A stretch of 64,000 nucleotides of DNA, taken from Pseudaquabacterium terrae (GTDB lineage Bacteria > Pseudomonadota > Gammaproteobacteria > Burkholderiales > Burkholderiaceae_C). The notes beneath the pieces are model-generated. The model was not told where the DNA came from. It saw only the letters and a program-made list of their open reading frames with translations, and ran no database searches. The stretch spans positions 1,048,710-1,112,709 of the forward strand of contig NZ_JABRWJ010000001.1 of NCBI RefSeq assembly GCF_013266755.1, written 5' to 3'. Shown here piece by piece: positions 7,951-16,321 of the stretch. Within the stretch, counting starts at the first letter, position 1, and the number at the start of each line of letters is the position of its first letter. Made by a program: the position numbers and the translations under genes.

Positions 7951-9021
7951 TCAGTTGACAACGGAAGTCGCCGGCAGCTCGAGCCGGGCACAGGTGCCGC
8001 CCGCGGGCTGCGGCAGCAGCGTGAGCCGCGCCGCCTCGCCCCAGGCCTGCGCGAGGCGGGCGCGTGAGTTGCTCAGGCCGAGCCCTTCGTCGAGCCGCGC
8101 CGGCAGCCCGGCGCCGCTGTCGCGCACCTCGACGACGACACGCTCGCCGTCGCGGCGCGCGGTGATCTGCACCTCGGCGCCGGCGATGCTCGGGCCCACG
8201 CCGTGCTCGACGGCGTTCTCGACCAAGGTCAGCAGCAGCCCCGGCGGCAGCGGCTGCGCGCGCGCCGCGGCATCGGCGTGGATCACGAAGCGCAGCCGCT
8301 CGCCGAGCCGCGCCTGCATCACCTCGAGGTAGCGCGCGGCGGCATCGAGCTCCTCGCCGAGCGTCAGCCGCTCGCGCTTGAACAACGGCAGCGTGGCGCG
8401 CAGGTAGCCGGTCAGCGATTGCAGCAGGCTCGACGCGCGCGGATCGCCGGCGTCGACCCAGTGCTGCAGCGAGGCCAGCGAGTTGAACAGGAAGTGCGGC
8501 TGGATCTGCGCGGTGGCCAGCTGGCGCGCCATGTCGATCGCCTGCTCGCGCTCGGCGAGCTCGCGCAGGCGGGCGTCGATCTGGTGCCCGCGGTAGAGGG
8601 TGACGAACAGGAAGCCGACGGTGCAGCCGAGCAGCACGATGAAGGTGGTGTTGATGAACCAGCGCAGCGACGGATCGCCCGCGAGCCGCCACTTCAGCGC
8701 CATGATCAGCAGTGTGCAGACCACGCCGGCCCCGACCGACGCCAGCGCGAGCCGGCGCCGCGTCGGCCGGCGCCACAGCGCGAGCGCCACGTGCCAGGCC
8801 GGCCACAGCAGGCCGACCAGCAGCGCGAGCAGGCGTGGCATTTGTTGCGCCGGCCAGACCTGCAGCAGGCCCTGCACGACCAGCGCGACATTGATCAGCA
8901 CCACCACGACCAGCGTGCGGCTCGGCCGGTCGCCGCCGGCGCGCGCCAGCTCGGCGTCGCTGAAGACCCGTGTCGGGCCCGGGTACCAGAGCTGGCTCCA
9001 GTCGATGCGGTCAGTGCTCAT
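7951..9021 (-). CDS. LytS/AlgZ-like sensor histidine kinase (second of a tandem pair)
   Basis: 356 residues. Four or five hydrophobic segments (about 38-150) form a membrane sensor without obvious extracytoplasmic domain. The cytoplasmic part has the His_kinase domain typical of the LytS class: phosphoacceptor His in QIQPHFLFNSLASLQHW, N-box LTLVENAVEHGVGP and glycine box DEGLGLSNSRARL. Its start overlaps the 3' end of the upstream paralogue by 11 bases and it is followed closely by the LytTR regulator. The catalytic part is strongly similar to the upstream kinase (shared LQHWVD, LLQSLT/LLRSLT, GERLR), so this is probably a duplication. Confidence 0.93.
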   Translation of the reverse strand: MSTDRIDWSQLWYPGPTRVFSDAELARAGGDRPSRTLVVVVLINVALVVQGLLQVWPAQQMPRLLALLVGLLWPAWHVALALWRRPTRRRLALASVGAGVVCTLLIMALKWRLAGDPSLRWFINTTFIVLLGCTVGFLFVTLYRGHQIDARLRELAEREQAIDMARQLATAQIQPHFLFNSLASLQHWVDAGDPRASSLLQSLTGYLRATLPLFKRERLTLGEELDAAARYLEVMQARLGERLRFVIHADAAARAQPLPPGLLLTLVENAVEHGVGPSIAGAEVQITARRDGERVVVEVRDSGAGLPARLDEGLGLSNSRARLAQAWGEAARLTLLPQPAGGTCARLELPATSVVN

Positions 9022-10189
9022 TTGCGCTCCCTGCGACGCTGCGCTCCTCGTCGTCGATCGTCAGTCGGGCCACGGTGCCCTGTGCCGCCGCGCGCAGTTC
9101 GAGCCGCGCCCGCGCGCCGAAGCGGTGCTGCAGCCGCAGCCGCGAATTGGTCAGCCCGACGCCGTCGTGCCAGGCCGCCGCCAGCCCGGCGCCGTCGTCG
9201 GCGATCGTCAGCTCGAATCTGCCGTCGCTGCGCCGCGCGCGCAACGTGATGCAGCCCGGTCGCAGCAGCGGCGCGATGCCGTGCTCGACAGCGTTTTCCA
9301 GCAAGGTCAACAGCAGCGCGGGCGGCAGCGGCTGGACGCGGCAATCGTCGGCAACGTCGAACCGGTAGCGCAGCCGCTCACCGAAACGCGAGGCCATGAT
9401 GCCGAGGTAGTGCTCGGCCAGCGGCAGCTCGTCGGCCAGCGTGATCTGCTCGCGCAGCATCAGCTCGGTCGAGCCGCGCAGGAAGTTCGTCAGCGAGCGC
9501 AGCAGCGGCGCGGCGCGCTGGTCTCCGGTATCGACCCAGTGCTGCAGCGCGGCCAGCGTGTTGAACAGGAAGTGCGGCTGGATCTGCGCCTGCAGCAGCT
9601 TCAGCCGCGCCTCGGCGGCATGGCGCGCGGCGGCGTCACGCTCCGCTTCGAGCTGCGAACGCAGCAGCGCGCGCTGGATCTGCGCGCGCCGCCCGGAGGC
9701 CACGGCCCACAGCAGCAGCAGCAAGGCCATGCCGGCGAGCAGCTGCGCCGGCGTGGCGCGCCACAGCGCACGCGCGAGGCGCCCGGCGCCCTCCGGCACG
9801 CCGGCGTCCCACAGCCCGGCGAAGATGCCGCCGAGTGCGCCGGCATAGGTCGCCAGCACCATCAGCAGCGCCGCACTGCGCAGCCGGCGGCCATCGAACT
9901 TCTCCGGCTGCAGCCAGGCGCGGCGCATCGCCAGGCCGCTGCCGATGACGAACAGCAGCGCGACCGACACCGACCAGTGCAGCGGCAGCCCCGACGCCTG
10001 CAAGCCGAGCACGGTGGCCGACAGGCTCGCCGACACGCCGAGCCACAAGCCGATGCCCCCCTGGACCAGGCGCCGGTCGAGCGCCTCGGCCTCGGCACGC
10101 AGCTCGGGGCCGAGATCGCCGTACCACCAGCGGGCGAAGCGCGCGGCGGCGGCGCGCGGCAGCGGCGTGGGCGGGGGGGCGTGCAGCAT
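9011..10189 (-). CDS. LytS/AlgZ-like sensor histidine kinase (first of a tandem pair)
   Basis: 392 residues from ATG 10189; upstream in-frame ATGs would add arginine-rich sequence without homology character. A membrane region of four to five hydrophobic segments (about 55-200) precedes a coiled-coil-like linker (RSQLEAERDAAARHAAEARLK) and a LytS-class kinase core: QIQPHFLFNTLAALQHW, LTLLENAVEHGIAP, DDGAGLAAAWHDGVGLTNSRLRL. It overlaps the next kinase gene by 11 bases. Two kinases of this class with a single LytTR regulator is unusual; either both feed the regulator or one modulates the other. Confidence 0.92.
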   Translation of the reverse strand: MLHAPPPTPLPRAAAARFARWWYGDLGPELRAEAEALDRRLVQGGIGLWLGVSASLSATVLGLQASGLPLHWSVSVALLFVIGSGLAMRRAWLQPEKFDGRRLRSAALLMVLATYAGALGGIFAGLWDAGVPEGAGRLARALWRATPAQLLAGMALLLLLWAVASGRRAQIQRALLRSQLEAERDAAARHAAEARLKLLQAQIQPHFLFNTLAALQHWVDTGDQRAAPLLRSLTNFLRGSTELMLREQITLADELPLAEHYLGIMASRFGERLRYRFDVADDCRVQPLPPALLLTLLENAVEHGIAPLLRPGCITLRARRSDGRFELTIADDGAGLAAAWHDGVGLTNSRLRLQHRFGARARLELRAAAQGTVARLTIDDEERSVAGSANEH

Positions 10190-10220
10190 CGGCGTCAGTC
10201 TAGGTGGCGGCGTCGCGGCA

Positions 10221-10235
10221 CCGGCGCAGCGCCGG
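10221..10235. promoter_or_regulatory. 15-base inverted repeat upstream of the LytS-like operon
   Basis: CCGGCGC and its exact complement GCGCCGG flank a single base, 31 bases upstream of the kinase ATG at 10189 and 42 bases beyond the stop of the amidotransferase gene. It could be a terminator stem for the upstream gene (stem of six with a CAG loop, no T-run) or an operator. G+C-rich palindromes also arise by chance here. Confidence 0.3.
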
Positions 10236-10277
10236 GCGAAACGCCGGTTCGGTGGCATCAGCGGCCACCGGCGCGGC

Positions 10278-11033
10278 TCAGTCGGTGGTGCGCCCGCCGA
10301 CGAAGACGCGCAGCTCACCCGGCGCGAAGGCCGTCCACGGCTCGTCACGCGTCAGCGGCTCGGTGGCGATCACCGCGACGCGGTCGGTCGGCTGCGTCAG
10401 CGCGCCGAAGTCGACCGAGAGGTCCTCGTCGGCCAGGTGCGCGGCGCTGAACGGGTGGCGGCGCTCGAGCCAGTACAGCGCCGTCGTCGCATGCGCCCAC
10501 AGCGCCTGGCCGTTCGACAGCAGCAGGTTGAAGGTGCCGTGGCGGGCGATCGTCGGCAGCAGCTCGCGCAGCGTGCAGGTCAGCTCAGGCGTCGACGGCA
10601 CGCTGGCATGCGCCTTCGCCAGCTCCTGCATCAGCCAGCAGAAGGCACGCTCGCTGTCGGTTGAACCGACGGCGCGGAAGGCGCCGTGCAAGCGCGGATC
10701 GAAGCCCTTCAGGTCGCCGTTGTGCGCGAACACCCAGTAGCGGCCCCACAGCTCGCGCATGAACGGATGCGTGTTCTCCAGCGCGATGTGCCCCTGCGTC
10801 GCCTTGCGGATGTGGGCGATGACGTTGTCGCTCTTGATCGGATAGCGGCGCACCATCTCGGCCACCGGCGACACCAGCGCCGAGTGCGGGTCGACGAACA
10901 GGCGCACGCCGCGGTCTTCGAAGAAGGCAATGCCGAAGCCGTCCTTGTGCTCGGCGGCGCGGGTGGCCAGGCCGGTGAACGAGAACATCACGTCGGTCGG
11001 CGTGTTGGCGTTCATTCCGAGCAGCTGGCACAT
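10278..11033 (-). CDS. Class II glutamine amidotransferase, YafJ-like
   Basis: 251 residues. Cys2 directly after the initiator Met (MCQLLGMNAN) is the expected N-terminal nucleophile of the Ntn-hydrolase glutaminase fold. Conserved motifs are HKDGFGIAFF, VIAHIRKATQG, NTHPFMRELWGRYWVFAHNGDL and GSTDSERAF. There is no synthetase domain, so this is a stand-alone amidohydrolase of the YafJ type, whose substrate is not well established. The start lies 15 bases after the stop of the flavin reductase gene, suggesting co-transcription. Confidence 0.92.
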   Translation of the reverse strand: MCQLLGMNANTPTDVMFSFTGLATRAAEHKDGFGIAFFEDRGVRLFVDPHSALVSPVAEMVRRYPIKSDNVIAHIRKATQGHIALENTHPFMRELWGRYWVFAHNGDLKGFDPRLHGAFRAVGSTDSERAFCWLMQELAKAHASVPSTPELTCTLRELLPTIARHGTFNLLLSNGQALWAHATTALYWLERRHPFSAAHLADEDLSVDFGALTQPTDRVAVIATEPLTRDEPWTAFAPGELRVFVGGRTTD

Positions 11034-11048
11034 GTCGGTGACGCTTTC

Positions 11049-12272
11049 TCAGGGGATCGGCAGGAAGAGTTTGGTCAGGCCACGCAGGCTGACCAGGTGG
11101 CCAGGGTTGCCGGTCTCTTCCAGCACGCCTTCCATGCGGCGCAGGATGCGCGGGCTGTGGTTTGCTCGCCAGATCAGCAGGTCGGCCAGCCACGGATGGT
11201 CGTTGACGCGGTTGGCGCGCTCGTAGAGGTCGAAACGCGGCTTCAGCGCGGCGATGCTGGTTTGATAACGTGCCATCAGCGCGTCATCGATGTCATCCGC
11301 CAGCAGCGCATCGGCGGCCAGCAGGCCCGTCTCCAGCGCCTTGCCGATGCCCTCGCCGGTGAAGGCATAGGTGCTGCCAGCGGCCTCGCCGGTGACCAGC
11401 AGCCCGGGCCGCGCGAGCTTCGCGCCGTCGAGCGAGCAGCGCAGCGGCGCGCCCTTCATCGCGCCCAGCCACGTGCCACCGGCCAGCAGCTCGCGCGCCG
11501 GCGCGTAGACCTCGGCGAAGGCGGCGAACATCTCGCGCAGGTTGACGTCGGCCATCGTCGCGTGGCCGTCGGAGCCCTTGGCGTGGCTGTGCGCCAGGCC
11601 GACGCCGACGTTGAAGGTGTCGTCCGGGCACGGGAAGATCCAGCCGTAGCCCTTGCGCAGGCGCTTGTGCCAGACCACCTCCAGCGCCTCGATGCGGCCG
11701 CGCATCGCCGGGTTGTGCACATAGCCGCGCAGGGCGATGCCGCTGGGCGTCTGGCGCTCGCACATGCCGGCGGCCAGCAGCGCCTGCGGCACGGCGCCGG
11801 TGGCCAGGACGGTCCAGCGTGCATGGAGCGCGCGGCGCTGATCGCCCTGCTTCAGGCGCGCACCGATCACCCGGCCACCGTCTTCGAGCGGCGCCTCGAA
11901 GCGCCACGGCGCGAAGAAACATGCGCCGGAGCGTTCGGCGCCGCGCTTGACGATGTCGTCGAGCATGCGCCGCGGCAGCACCGCCAGCCGCCCCGGCACG
12001 TCGATGCGGCCGCCGCGCGGGCCGATGCAGCCGACATGGCGCGCGCTGCGCGCCGCGGCCATCACCTCGCCGGCCAGCCCGAGGCGCTGCAGCGCGCGAT
12101 GCGCATCGGGGATCAGCCCGTCGCCGCAGACCTTGTCGCGCGGAAAGGCTTGCGCGTCGACCAGCACGACGTCGCGCCCGGCGCGCGCCAGCGCGGTCGC
12201 GCAGGCGCTGCCGGCCGGGCCGGCGCCGACGACCAGCACATCGCAGCTCTCGGGCAAGGCGGGCGGGCTCAT
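11049..12272 (-). CDS. FAD-dependent oxidoreductase, geranylgeranyl-reductase family
   Basis: 407 residues from ATG 12272. The N-terminal dinucleotide-binding motif is VVGAGPAGSACATALARAGRDVVLVDA, followed by DKVCGDGLIPDAHRALQRLG, the hallmark of the geranylgeranyl reductase/digeranylgeranylglycerophospholipid reductase-like family. The second FAD motif is GLLVTGEAAGSTYAFTGEGIGKALETG. Members reduce isoprenoid double bonds or act on related lipids; the exact substrate here is unknown. A TACAAT hexamer eight bases before the ATG suggests a very short leader. It is divergent from the cys operon and followed by the amidotransferase. Confidence 0.9.
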   Translation of the reverse strand: MSPPALPESCDVLVVGAGPAGSACATALARAGRDVVLVDAQAFPRDKVCGDGLIPDAHRALQRLGLAGEVMAAARSARHVGCIGPRGGRIDVPGRLAVLPRRMLDDIVKRGAERSGACFFAPWRFEAPLEDGGRVIGARLKQGDQRRALHARWTVLATGAVPQALLAAGMCERQTPSGIALRGYVHNPAMRGRIEALEVVWHKRLRKGYGWIFPCPDDTFNVGVGLAHSHAKGSDGHATMADVNLREMFAAFAEVYAPARELLAGGTWLGAMKGAPLRCSLDGAKLARPGLLVTGEAAGSTYAFTGEGIGKALETGLLAADALLADDIDDALMARYQTSIAALKPRFDLYERANRVNDHPWLADLLIWRANHSPRILRRMEGVLEETGNPGHLVSLRGLTKLFLPIP

Positions 12273-12280
12273 TGCGCCAA

Positions 12281-12286
12281 ATTGTA
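12281..12286 (-). promoter_or_regulatory. Candidate -10 element (TACAAT) for the flavin reductase
   Basis: TACAAT on the minus strand ends eight bases before the ATG at 12272. If used, the transcript would start at or within a few bases of the start codon. No good -35 hexamer was seen. Confidence 0.35.
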
Positions 12287-12321
12287 GGCAGCGGTCCGGC
12301 ACGATCCGCTTCGTCGGTTTT

Positions 12322-12376
12322 CGAATAAGCAAACGCCGAATGGGTCGTTCGGCCCGGCAGCCGGGCTGCCTAGCAT
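12322..12376 (+). promoter_or_regulatory. cysTWA promoter region with possible CysB site
   Basis: A CGAATAAGC nonamer at 12322-12330 recurs upstream of cysB (19017-19025). It is followed by a perfect inverted repeat GCCCGGC-a-GCCGGGC (12352-12366) and a -10-like TAGCAT (12371-12376), 25 bases before the cysT ATG. The hexamer 17 bases further upstream (TTCGGC) is a poor -35, as expected for an activator-dependent promoter such as one driven by CysB. The CysB assignment is inference. Confidence 0.4.
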
Positions 12377-12401
12377 CGCGCTTTTCGTCGACTGTGTGCC
12401 G

Positions 12402-13238
12402 ATGCTGCTGTCCCGTGCCCTGCTGCGCCGCCATTCCGTGTTGCCCGGTTTCGACCTGGCGCTGGGGCTGACGCTGACCTATCTGTGCCTGGTGGTGCTG
12501 GTGCCGCTGTCGGCCGCGTTCCTGAAGACCGCGACGATGAGCTGGCCGGCGTTCTGGGATGCCGTCGCTTCGCCGCGGGTGGTCGCCAGCTACCGCTTAA
12601 GCTTCGGCGCCTCGCTGCTGGCGGCGCTGGCCAACGCCGTCTTCGGTCTGGTGATCGCCTGGGTGCTGGTGCGCTACGAGTTCCCGTTCAAGCGCATCGT
12701 CGATGCGCTGGTCGACCTGCCGTTCGCGCTGCCCACTGCCGTGGCCGGCATCACGCTGACCGCGCTGTACGCGCAGAACGGCTGGATCGGCCAGTGGCTG
12801 CCGGTCAAGATCAGCTTCACGCCCATCGGCGTCTTCGTCGCGCTGCTGTTCATCGGCCTGCCTTTCGTCGTGCGCACGCTGCAGCCGGTGCTGGAGGACC
12901 TGTCGAGCGAATACGAGGAAGCCGCGGCGATCCTCGGCGCCAACCGCTGGCAGACCTTTCGCCGCGTGATCCTGCCGATCGTGCTGCCTGCCCTGATCAC
13001 CGGTTTTGCGCTGGCCTTCGCACGCGCGCTCGGTGAATACGGCAGCGTGATCTTCATCGCCGGCAACCTGCCGATGGTCAGCGAGATCACGCCGCTCTTG
13101 ATCATCACCAAGCTCGAGCAGTACGACTACACCGGCGCGACGGCGATCGCCGTCGTGATGCTGGCGGCGAGCTTTCTGATGCTGCTGGTGATCAATGCGC
13201 TGCAGGGCTGGGCGCGGCGGCGGCAAGGACAAGGATGA
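12402..13238 (+). CDS. cysT: Sulfate/thiosulfate ABC transporter permease CysT (CysU)
   Basis: 278 residues from ATG 12402; an in-frame GTG six bases earlier is an alternative. Six membrane segments and the permease EAA loop ([21 protein letters not shown]) identify a binding-protein-dependent permease, and the conserved stretches [15 protein letters not shown] and [14 protein letters not shown] are those of CysT/CysU. It forms the membrane channel with CysW. The stop overlaps the cysW start (ATGA). No periplasmic sulfate-binding protein gene precedes it, so that component must be encoded elsewhere. Confidence 0.95.
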   Translation: MLLSRALLRRHSVLPGFDLALGLTLTYLCLVVLVPLSAAFLKTATMSWPAFWDAVASPRVVASYRLSFGASLLAALANAVFGLVIAWVLVRYEFPFKRIVDALVDLPFALPTAVAGITLTALYAQNGWIGQWLPVKISFTPIGVFVALLFIGLPFVVRTLQPVLEDLSSEYEEAAAILGANRWQTFRRVILPIVLPALITGFALAFARALGEYGSVIFIAGNLPMVSEITPLLIITKLEQYDYTGATAIAVVMLAASFLMLLVINALQGWARRRQGQG

Positions 13239-14152
13239 ACACCGTCGCCCTCTCTCGGCCCGTCGCATCGGCGACCGATGGCCGCTCCCTTTCGCCGTCA
13301 GCGATGCGGCACCCGACCGCCGAGCCGGCGTGGGTGCGGCGCCTGCTGATCGGCATCGCGCTCGCCTTCCTGACGCTGTTCCTGTTCCTGCCGCTGGCCG
13401 CCGTCTTCTTCGAGGCCTTCAAGAAGGGCGTCGGGGTCTACCTGGCCGCGATCACCGAGCCCGACGCCTGGGAGGCCGTGAAGCTGACGCTGATCGCCGC
13501 CGGGATCAGCGTGCCGCTGAACGCGATCTTCGGCGTCGCCGCGGCCTGGTGCATCGCGAAGTTCGACTTCAAGGGCAAGAGCCTGCTGCTGACGCTGATC
13601 GACCTGCCCTTCTCGGTCAGCCCGGTGATCGCGGGCCTGATCTACGTGCTGGTGTTCGGCCTGCAGGGCTGGTTCGGCGAGTGGCTGCGCGACCACGACC
13701 TGAAGATCATCTTCGCGGTGCCGGGCATCGTGCTGGCGACGCTGTTCGTCACCTTCCCGTTCGTCGCGCGCGAGCTGATCCCGCTGATGCAGGCGCAAGG
13801 GCGCGAGCAGGAGGAAGCCGCCACCGTGCTCGGCGCCTCGGGCTGGCAGCTGTTCCGCCGCATCACGCTGCCGAACATCAAGTGGGCGCTGCTCTACGGC
13901 GTGATCCTGTGCAACGCGCGGGCGATGGGCGAGTTCGGCGCCGTCAGCGTGGTCTCGGGCCACATCCGCGGCCAGACCAATACGCTGCCGCTGCACATCG
14001 AGATCCTCTACAACGAATACCAGTTCGCCGCCGCCTTCGCGGTCGCGTCGCTGCTCGCGTTGCTGGCGCTGGTGACGCTGGTGCTCAAGCTCGCGGTCGA
14101 GCGGCGCGTGCAGCAGCAGATGAAGGCGGCGAAGGCCGAGGTGAAGACATGA
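13235..14152 (+). CDS. cysW: Sulfate/thiosulfate ABC transporter permease CysW
   Basis: 305 residues; overlaps cysT and cysA by four bases at each end. An N-terminal extension of about 30 polar residues precedes six membrane segments. Hallmarks are [20 protein letters not shown], the EAA loop [24 protein letters not shown] and [25 protein letters not shown]. It pairs with CysT to form the importer channel. Confidence 0.96.
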   Translation: MNTVALSRPVASATDGRSLSPSAMRHPTAEPAWVRRLLIGIALAFLTLFLFLPLAAVFFEAFKKGVGVYLAAITEPDAWEAVKLTLIAAGISVPLNAIFGVAAAWCIAKFDFKGKSLLLTLIDLPFSVSPVIAGLIYVLVFGLQGWFGEWLRDHDLKIIFAVPGIVLATLFVTFPFVARELIPLMQAQGREQEEAATVLGASGWQLFRRITLPNIKWALLYGVILCNARAMGEFGAVSVVSGHIRGQTNTLPLHIEILYNEYQFAAAFAVASLLALLALVTLVLKLAVERRVQQQMKAAKAEVKT

Positions 14153-15168
14153 GCATAGAAGTTCGGGACCTCAACAAGCGCTATGGCCACCTGAAGGTCT
14201 GCGACAACCTGAACCTGACCGTCGAGTCGGGCGAGCTGGTGGCGCTGCTCGGGCCCTCGGGCTCCGGCAAGACCACGCTGCTGCGCATCATCGCGGGGCT
14301 CGACGTGCCCGACAGCGGCCAGGTGCTGTTCCACGGCGAGGACGCCACCTCGTCGAGCGCGCGCGAGCGCCGCGTCGGCTTCGTGTTCCAGCACTACGCG
14401 CTGTTCCCGCAGATGAACATCTTCGAGAACGTCGCCTTCGGGCTGCGCGTGCGGCCGAAGGACACGCGGCCGAGCGATGCGCAGATCAAGGCCAAGGTGA
14501 TGGAGCTGCTGAAGCTGGTGCAGCTGGACTGGTTGGCCGATCGTTACCCGCACCAGCTCTCGGGCGGCCAGCGCCAGCGCATCGCGCTGGCCCGCGCGCT
14601 GGCCGTCGAGCCGAAGGTGCTGCTGCTCGACGAGCCCTTCGGCGCGCTCGACGCCAAGGTGCGCAAGGAATTGCGCCGCTGGCTGCGCCGCCTGCACGAC
14701 GAGATGCACGTGACCAGCGTCTTCGTCACGCACGACCAGGACGAGGCGATGGAAGTGTCCGACCGCATCGTCGTGATGAACGAGGGCCGCATCGAGCAGG
14801 TGGGCTCCCCCGACGAGGTCTACGACAAGCCGGCCTCACCCTTCGTGCTGCAGTTCCTCGGCGACGTCAACCTGTTCCACGGCCGCAGCGAAGCGCTGTA
14901 CGTGCGCCCGCACGAGCTCGACATCGTCGAGCACGCCGGCGACGGCACCTGGAGCGCGACGCTGGCGCAGGTGCTGACGCTGGGCCCGGTGACGCGGCTG
15001 GAGCTCAAGCGCGACGACGAAGGCACTGTCGATGTCGAGCTGCCGCGTGCGCGCTGGCTGCAGCTGCGCGATACGCTGCAGCTCGCGCCCGGCCAGCGCG
15101 TGCACCTGCAGCCGCGCCGCGTGACGCGCTTCAGCGAGCCGGTGGATGATCCGGCGGCGTTGATCTGA
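14149..15168 (+). CDS. cysA: Sulfate/thiosulfate import ATP-binding protein CysA
   Basis: 339 residues from ATG 14149, overlapping the cysW stop. Walker A is [10 protein letters not shown]-loop [10 protein letters not shown], signature LSGGQRQR, Walker [13 protein letters not shown] and H-loop FVTHDQDEA. The C-terminal regulatory part (about 240-339) carries [10 protein letters not shown] and YVRPHELDI, characteristic of CysA. Slightly shorter than many CysA proteins but complete. Energises sulfate uptake together with CysT and CysW. Confidence 0.96.
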   Translation: MSIEVRDLNKRYGHLKVCDNLNLTVESGELVALLGPSGSGKTTLLRIIAGLDVPDSGQVLFHGEDATSSSARERRVGFVFQHYALFPQMNIFENVAFGLRVRPKDTRPSDAQIKAKVMELLKLVQLDWLADRYPHQLSGGQRQRIALARALAVEPKVLLLDEPFGALDAKVRKELRRWLRRLHDEMHVTSVFVTHDQDEAMEVSDRIVVMNEGRIEQVGSPDEVYDKPASPFVLQFLGDVNLFHGRSEALYVRPHELDIVEHAGDGTWSATLAQVLTLGPVTRLELKRDDEGTVDVELPRARWLQLRDTLQLAPGQRVHLQPRRVTRFSEPVDDPAALI

Positions 15169-15273
15169 GCGGTTGAGCTCACCAGGTTGTAGGACGTCCA
15201 CCCCACCCCTTGAAGCTCTGATTCGCCGCACCCCTAGCAGCGGAATGAGCCTCGAACCGCCAAGAGCGACAAA

Positions 15274-15298
15274 GGGCTGCGCTCTGCAAGCGCAGCCC
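15274..15298. terminator. Hairpin between cysA and the PadR-like cassette, probable bidirectional terminator
   Basis: GGGCTGCGC (15274-15282) and GCGCAGCCC (15290-15298) form a perfect nine-base stem with a seven-base loop. It lies between the convergent ends of cysA (15168) and the minus-strand cassette (15386). Read on the minus strand it is followed by TTTGT, so it best fits termination of the minus-strand operon. The rest of the 15169-15385 gap shows nothing else I can assign. Confidence 0.55.
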
Positions 15299-15385
15299 CT
15301 CGCGAGCTGTCCCCCACCGCACGACCGTTGATCGCGTTCGACCTGGTCTCGCCCGGCCATTCCACTCGACGCCGATTGCTGCCGG

Positions 15386-15739
15386 CTACCCGCCTCCCTT
15401 GCTCAGCCAGTAGGCCGCCGCTATTCCGAGAACCATCAAACTCGCGCCGTGGACAAGATCCCCGACGGCGAGCACATACACCCCATGCGCGCTCACATCG
15501 AGCCCCGCTGTGACGCCGATCGCTCGTGCGATCTGGCGCCGCATGCGCGACCGGATCTGATGCCTTTCGGCATCTGACCGGCACTCTAGCCACATCGCCT
15601 GATGATCCTCGATGATCTGCAGGATGTGGCTGTGCGACAGGACAACCCGTAGTGGGCCGCATCGCTGTGCCAGTCTTTTTATCCGGTCACCCGGGGGCCC
15701 GAGCTCGCGCTCTGGGTCCTTCTGCGAAGGTGGTGTCAT
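15386..15739 (-). CDS. Unknown protein with C-terminal hydrophobic segment
   Basis: 117 residues from ATG 15739, chosen because GGAG lies seven bases upstream; an ATG at 15760 is the alternative. I do not recognise the family. The first two thirds are charged and partly basic (ERHQIRSRMRRQIARAIG), and the last 30 residues form one hydrophobic, probably membrane-inserted segment (HGASLMVLGIAAAYWL) ending SKGGG. It overlaps the 3' end of the PadR-like gene by 53 bases, so the two are co-transcribed and probably functionally paired. Codon use is less G+C-biased than in the flanking cys and amidase genes, suggesting transfer. Confidence 0.6.
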   Translation of the reverse strand: MTPPSQKDPERELGPPGDRIKRLAQRCGPLRVVLSHSHILQIIEDHQAMWLECRSDAERHQIRSRMRRQIARAIGVTAGLDVSAHGVYVLAVGDLVHGASLMVLGIAAAYWLSKGGG

Positions 15740-16040
15740 CCGTGGTCTCCTCTGGATCACTGAAATGACGTACCGACGCCGGGTGAGGACGCCACAAGAC
15801 TCGTCTTAGTGCAGTTCCCTGTACGTCGACGGTCGCCTCTTCGCGGGTCACCAGCCCGCGCTGTCCGGCCAACCGGCCGAGCAAGGTGTACAGCGATGCA
15901 TCGCTGAGTTCGTCGTTCATGGACCTTGCGATCTCCGGTACGGTTGCCGGGCGACGCAGGTGCACAAGTGCGCGAAGTGCCTTCACTTCGGCAGGAGGAA
16001 CGAGAACACCATCGATGATCGCGGCAAGTGTCTTTGCCAT
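15687..16040 (-). CDS. PadR-like winged-helix transcriptional regulator
   Basis: 117 residues from ATG 16040, with an AAGGG ribosome-binding sequence upstream (an in-frame ATG at 16076 lacks one). The segment from about residue 18 to 85 resembles a PadR/MarR-type winged helix: ALRALVHLRRPATVPEIARS, then LSDASLYTLLGRLAGQRGLVTREEA and a wing. PadR proteins usually repress neighbouring membrane or transport genes and themselves. Here a promoter overlapped by two palindromes lies upstream (16322-16355), which fits autoregulation. The family call rests on pattern only; a phage- or element-type regulator is possible. Confidence 0.6.
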   Translation of the reverse strand: MAKTLAAIIDGVLVPPAEVKALRALVHLRRPATVPEIARSMNDELSDASLYTLLGRLAGQRGLVTREEATVDVQGTALRRVLWRPHPASVRHFSDPEETTDDTTFAEGPRARARAPG

Positions 16041-16153
16041 TCGAAGTGCCCTTGTGTGAGTCGAATACAGCGGCATGCGGCCTTGCCAGTCTCTCCCCGG
16101 CCGGCGCGCAATTTAGCTGGCGCTGAGTCGACATTCCTTACCTTTCGTTGATT

Positions 16154-16172
16154 GAGGCGTGAGTCACGCCTC
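16154..16172 (-). promoter_or_regulatory. Perfect hairpin spanning the stop codon of the short ORF, possible attenuator
   Basis: GAGGCGTGA and TCACGCCTC flank one central base. On the minus-strand RNA this makes an eight-base stem with a three-base loop. The TGA stop of the 27-residue ORF lies in and next to the loop. The RNA downstream reads AATCAACG with no T-run, so termination is uncertain; it could equally be an operator or translational control structure for the PadR-like gene, whose start is about 115 bases further on. Confidence 0.45.
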
Positions 16173-16247
16173 CTTTCCGGCCGCGATGGCCCAGTCGTGG
16201 GCTACCGGCCTCGGGCGAGAGCGAATGCAGGTTGCTGGGTTCGACAT
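16164..16247 (-). CDS. Short ORF (27 residues), possible leader peptide
   Basis: The peptide begins MSNPATCIRSRPRPVA and ends AAGKEA. A textbook AAGGAG lies six bases before the ATG, stronger than the signal of most genes here. The transcript from the promoter at 16327-16355 would reach it after about 70 bases, and its stop codon lies inside a perfect hairpin. An in-frame GTG start near 16310 would lengthen it to about 49 residues. No homology can be claimed. Good ribosome site plus hairpin suggests a translated leader of the PadR-like cassette, or a very small protein in its own right. Confidence 0.4.
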   Translation of the reverse strand: MSNPATCIRSRPRPVAHDWAIAAGKEA

Positions 16248-16321
16248 GACGATCTCCTTGATCAAGTTGCGACTCAGTAATTTGGAAGTCTTGCAGTTCT
16301 GCGGAGGCACCACCCCCCGCA

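Noticed and set aside
12273..12401. A periplasmic sulfate-binding protein gene before cysT
   Set aside because: The gap is only about 130 bases and holds regulatory-looking sequence; the preceding gene is a flavin oxidoreductase on the other strand.
15757..16134. Minus-strand frame of 125 codons starting at 16134
   Set aside because: It runs mostly in another frame through the PadR-like gene, with Arg/Cys-rich low-information sequence. The PadR-like frame has a recognisable winged-helix pattern.
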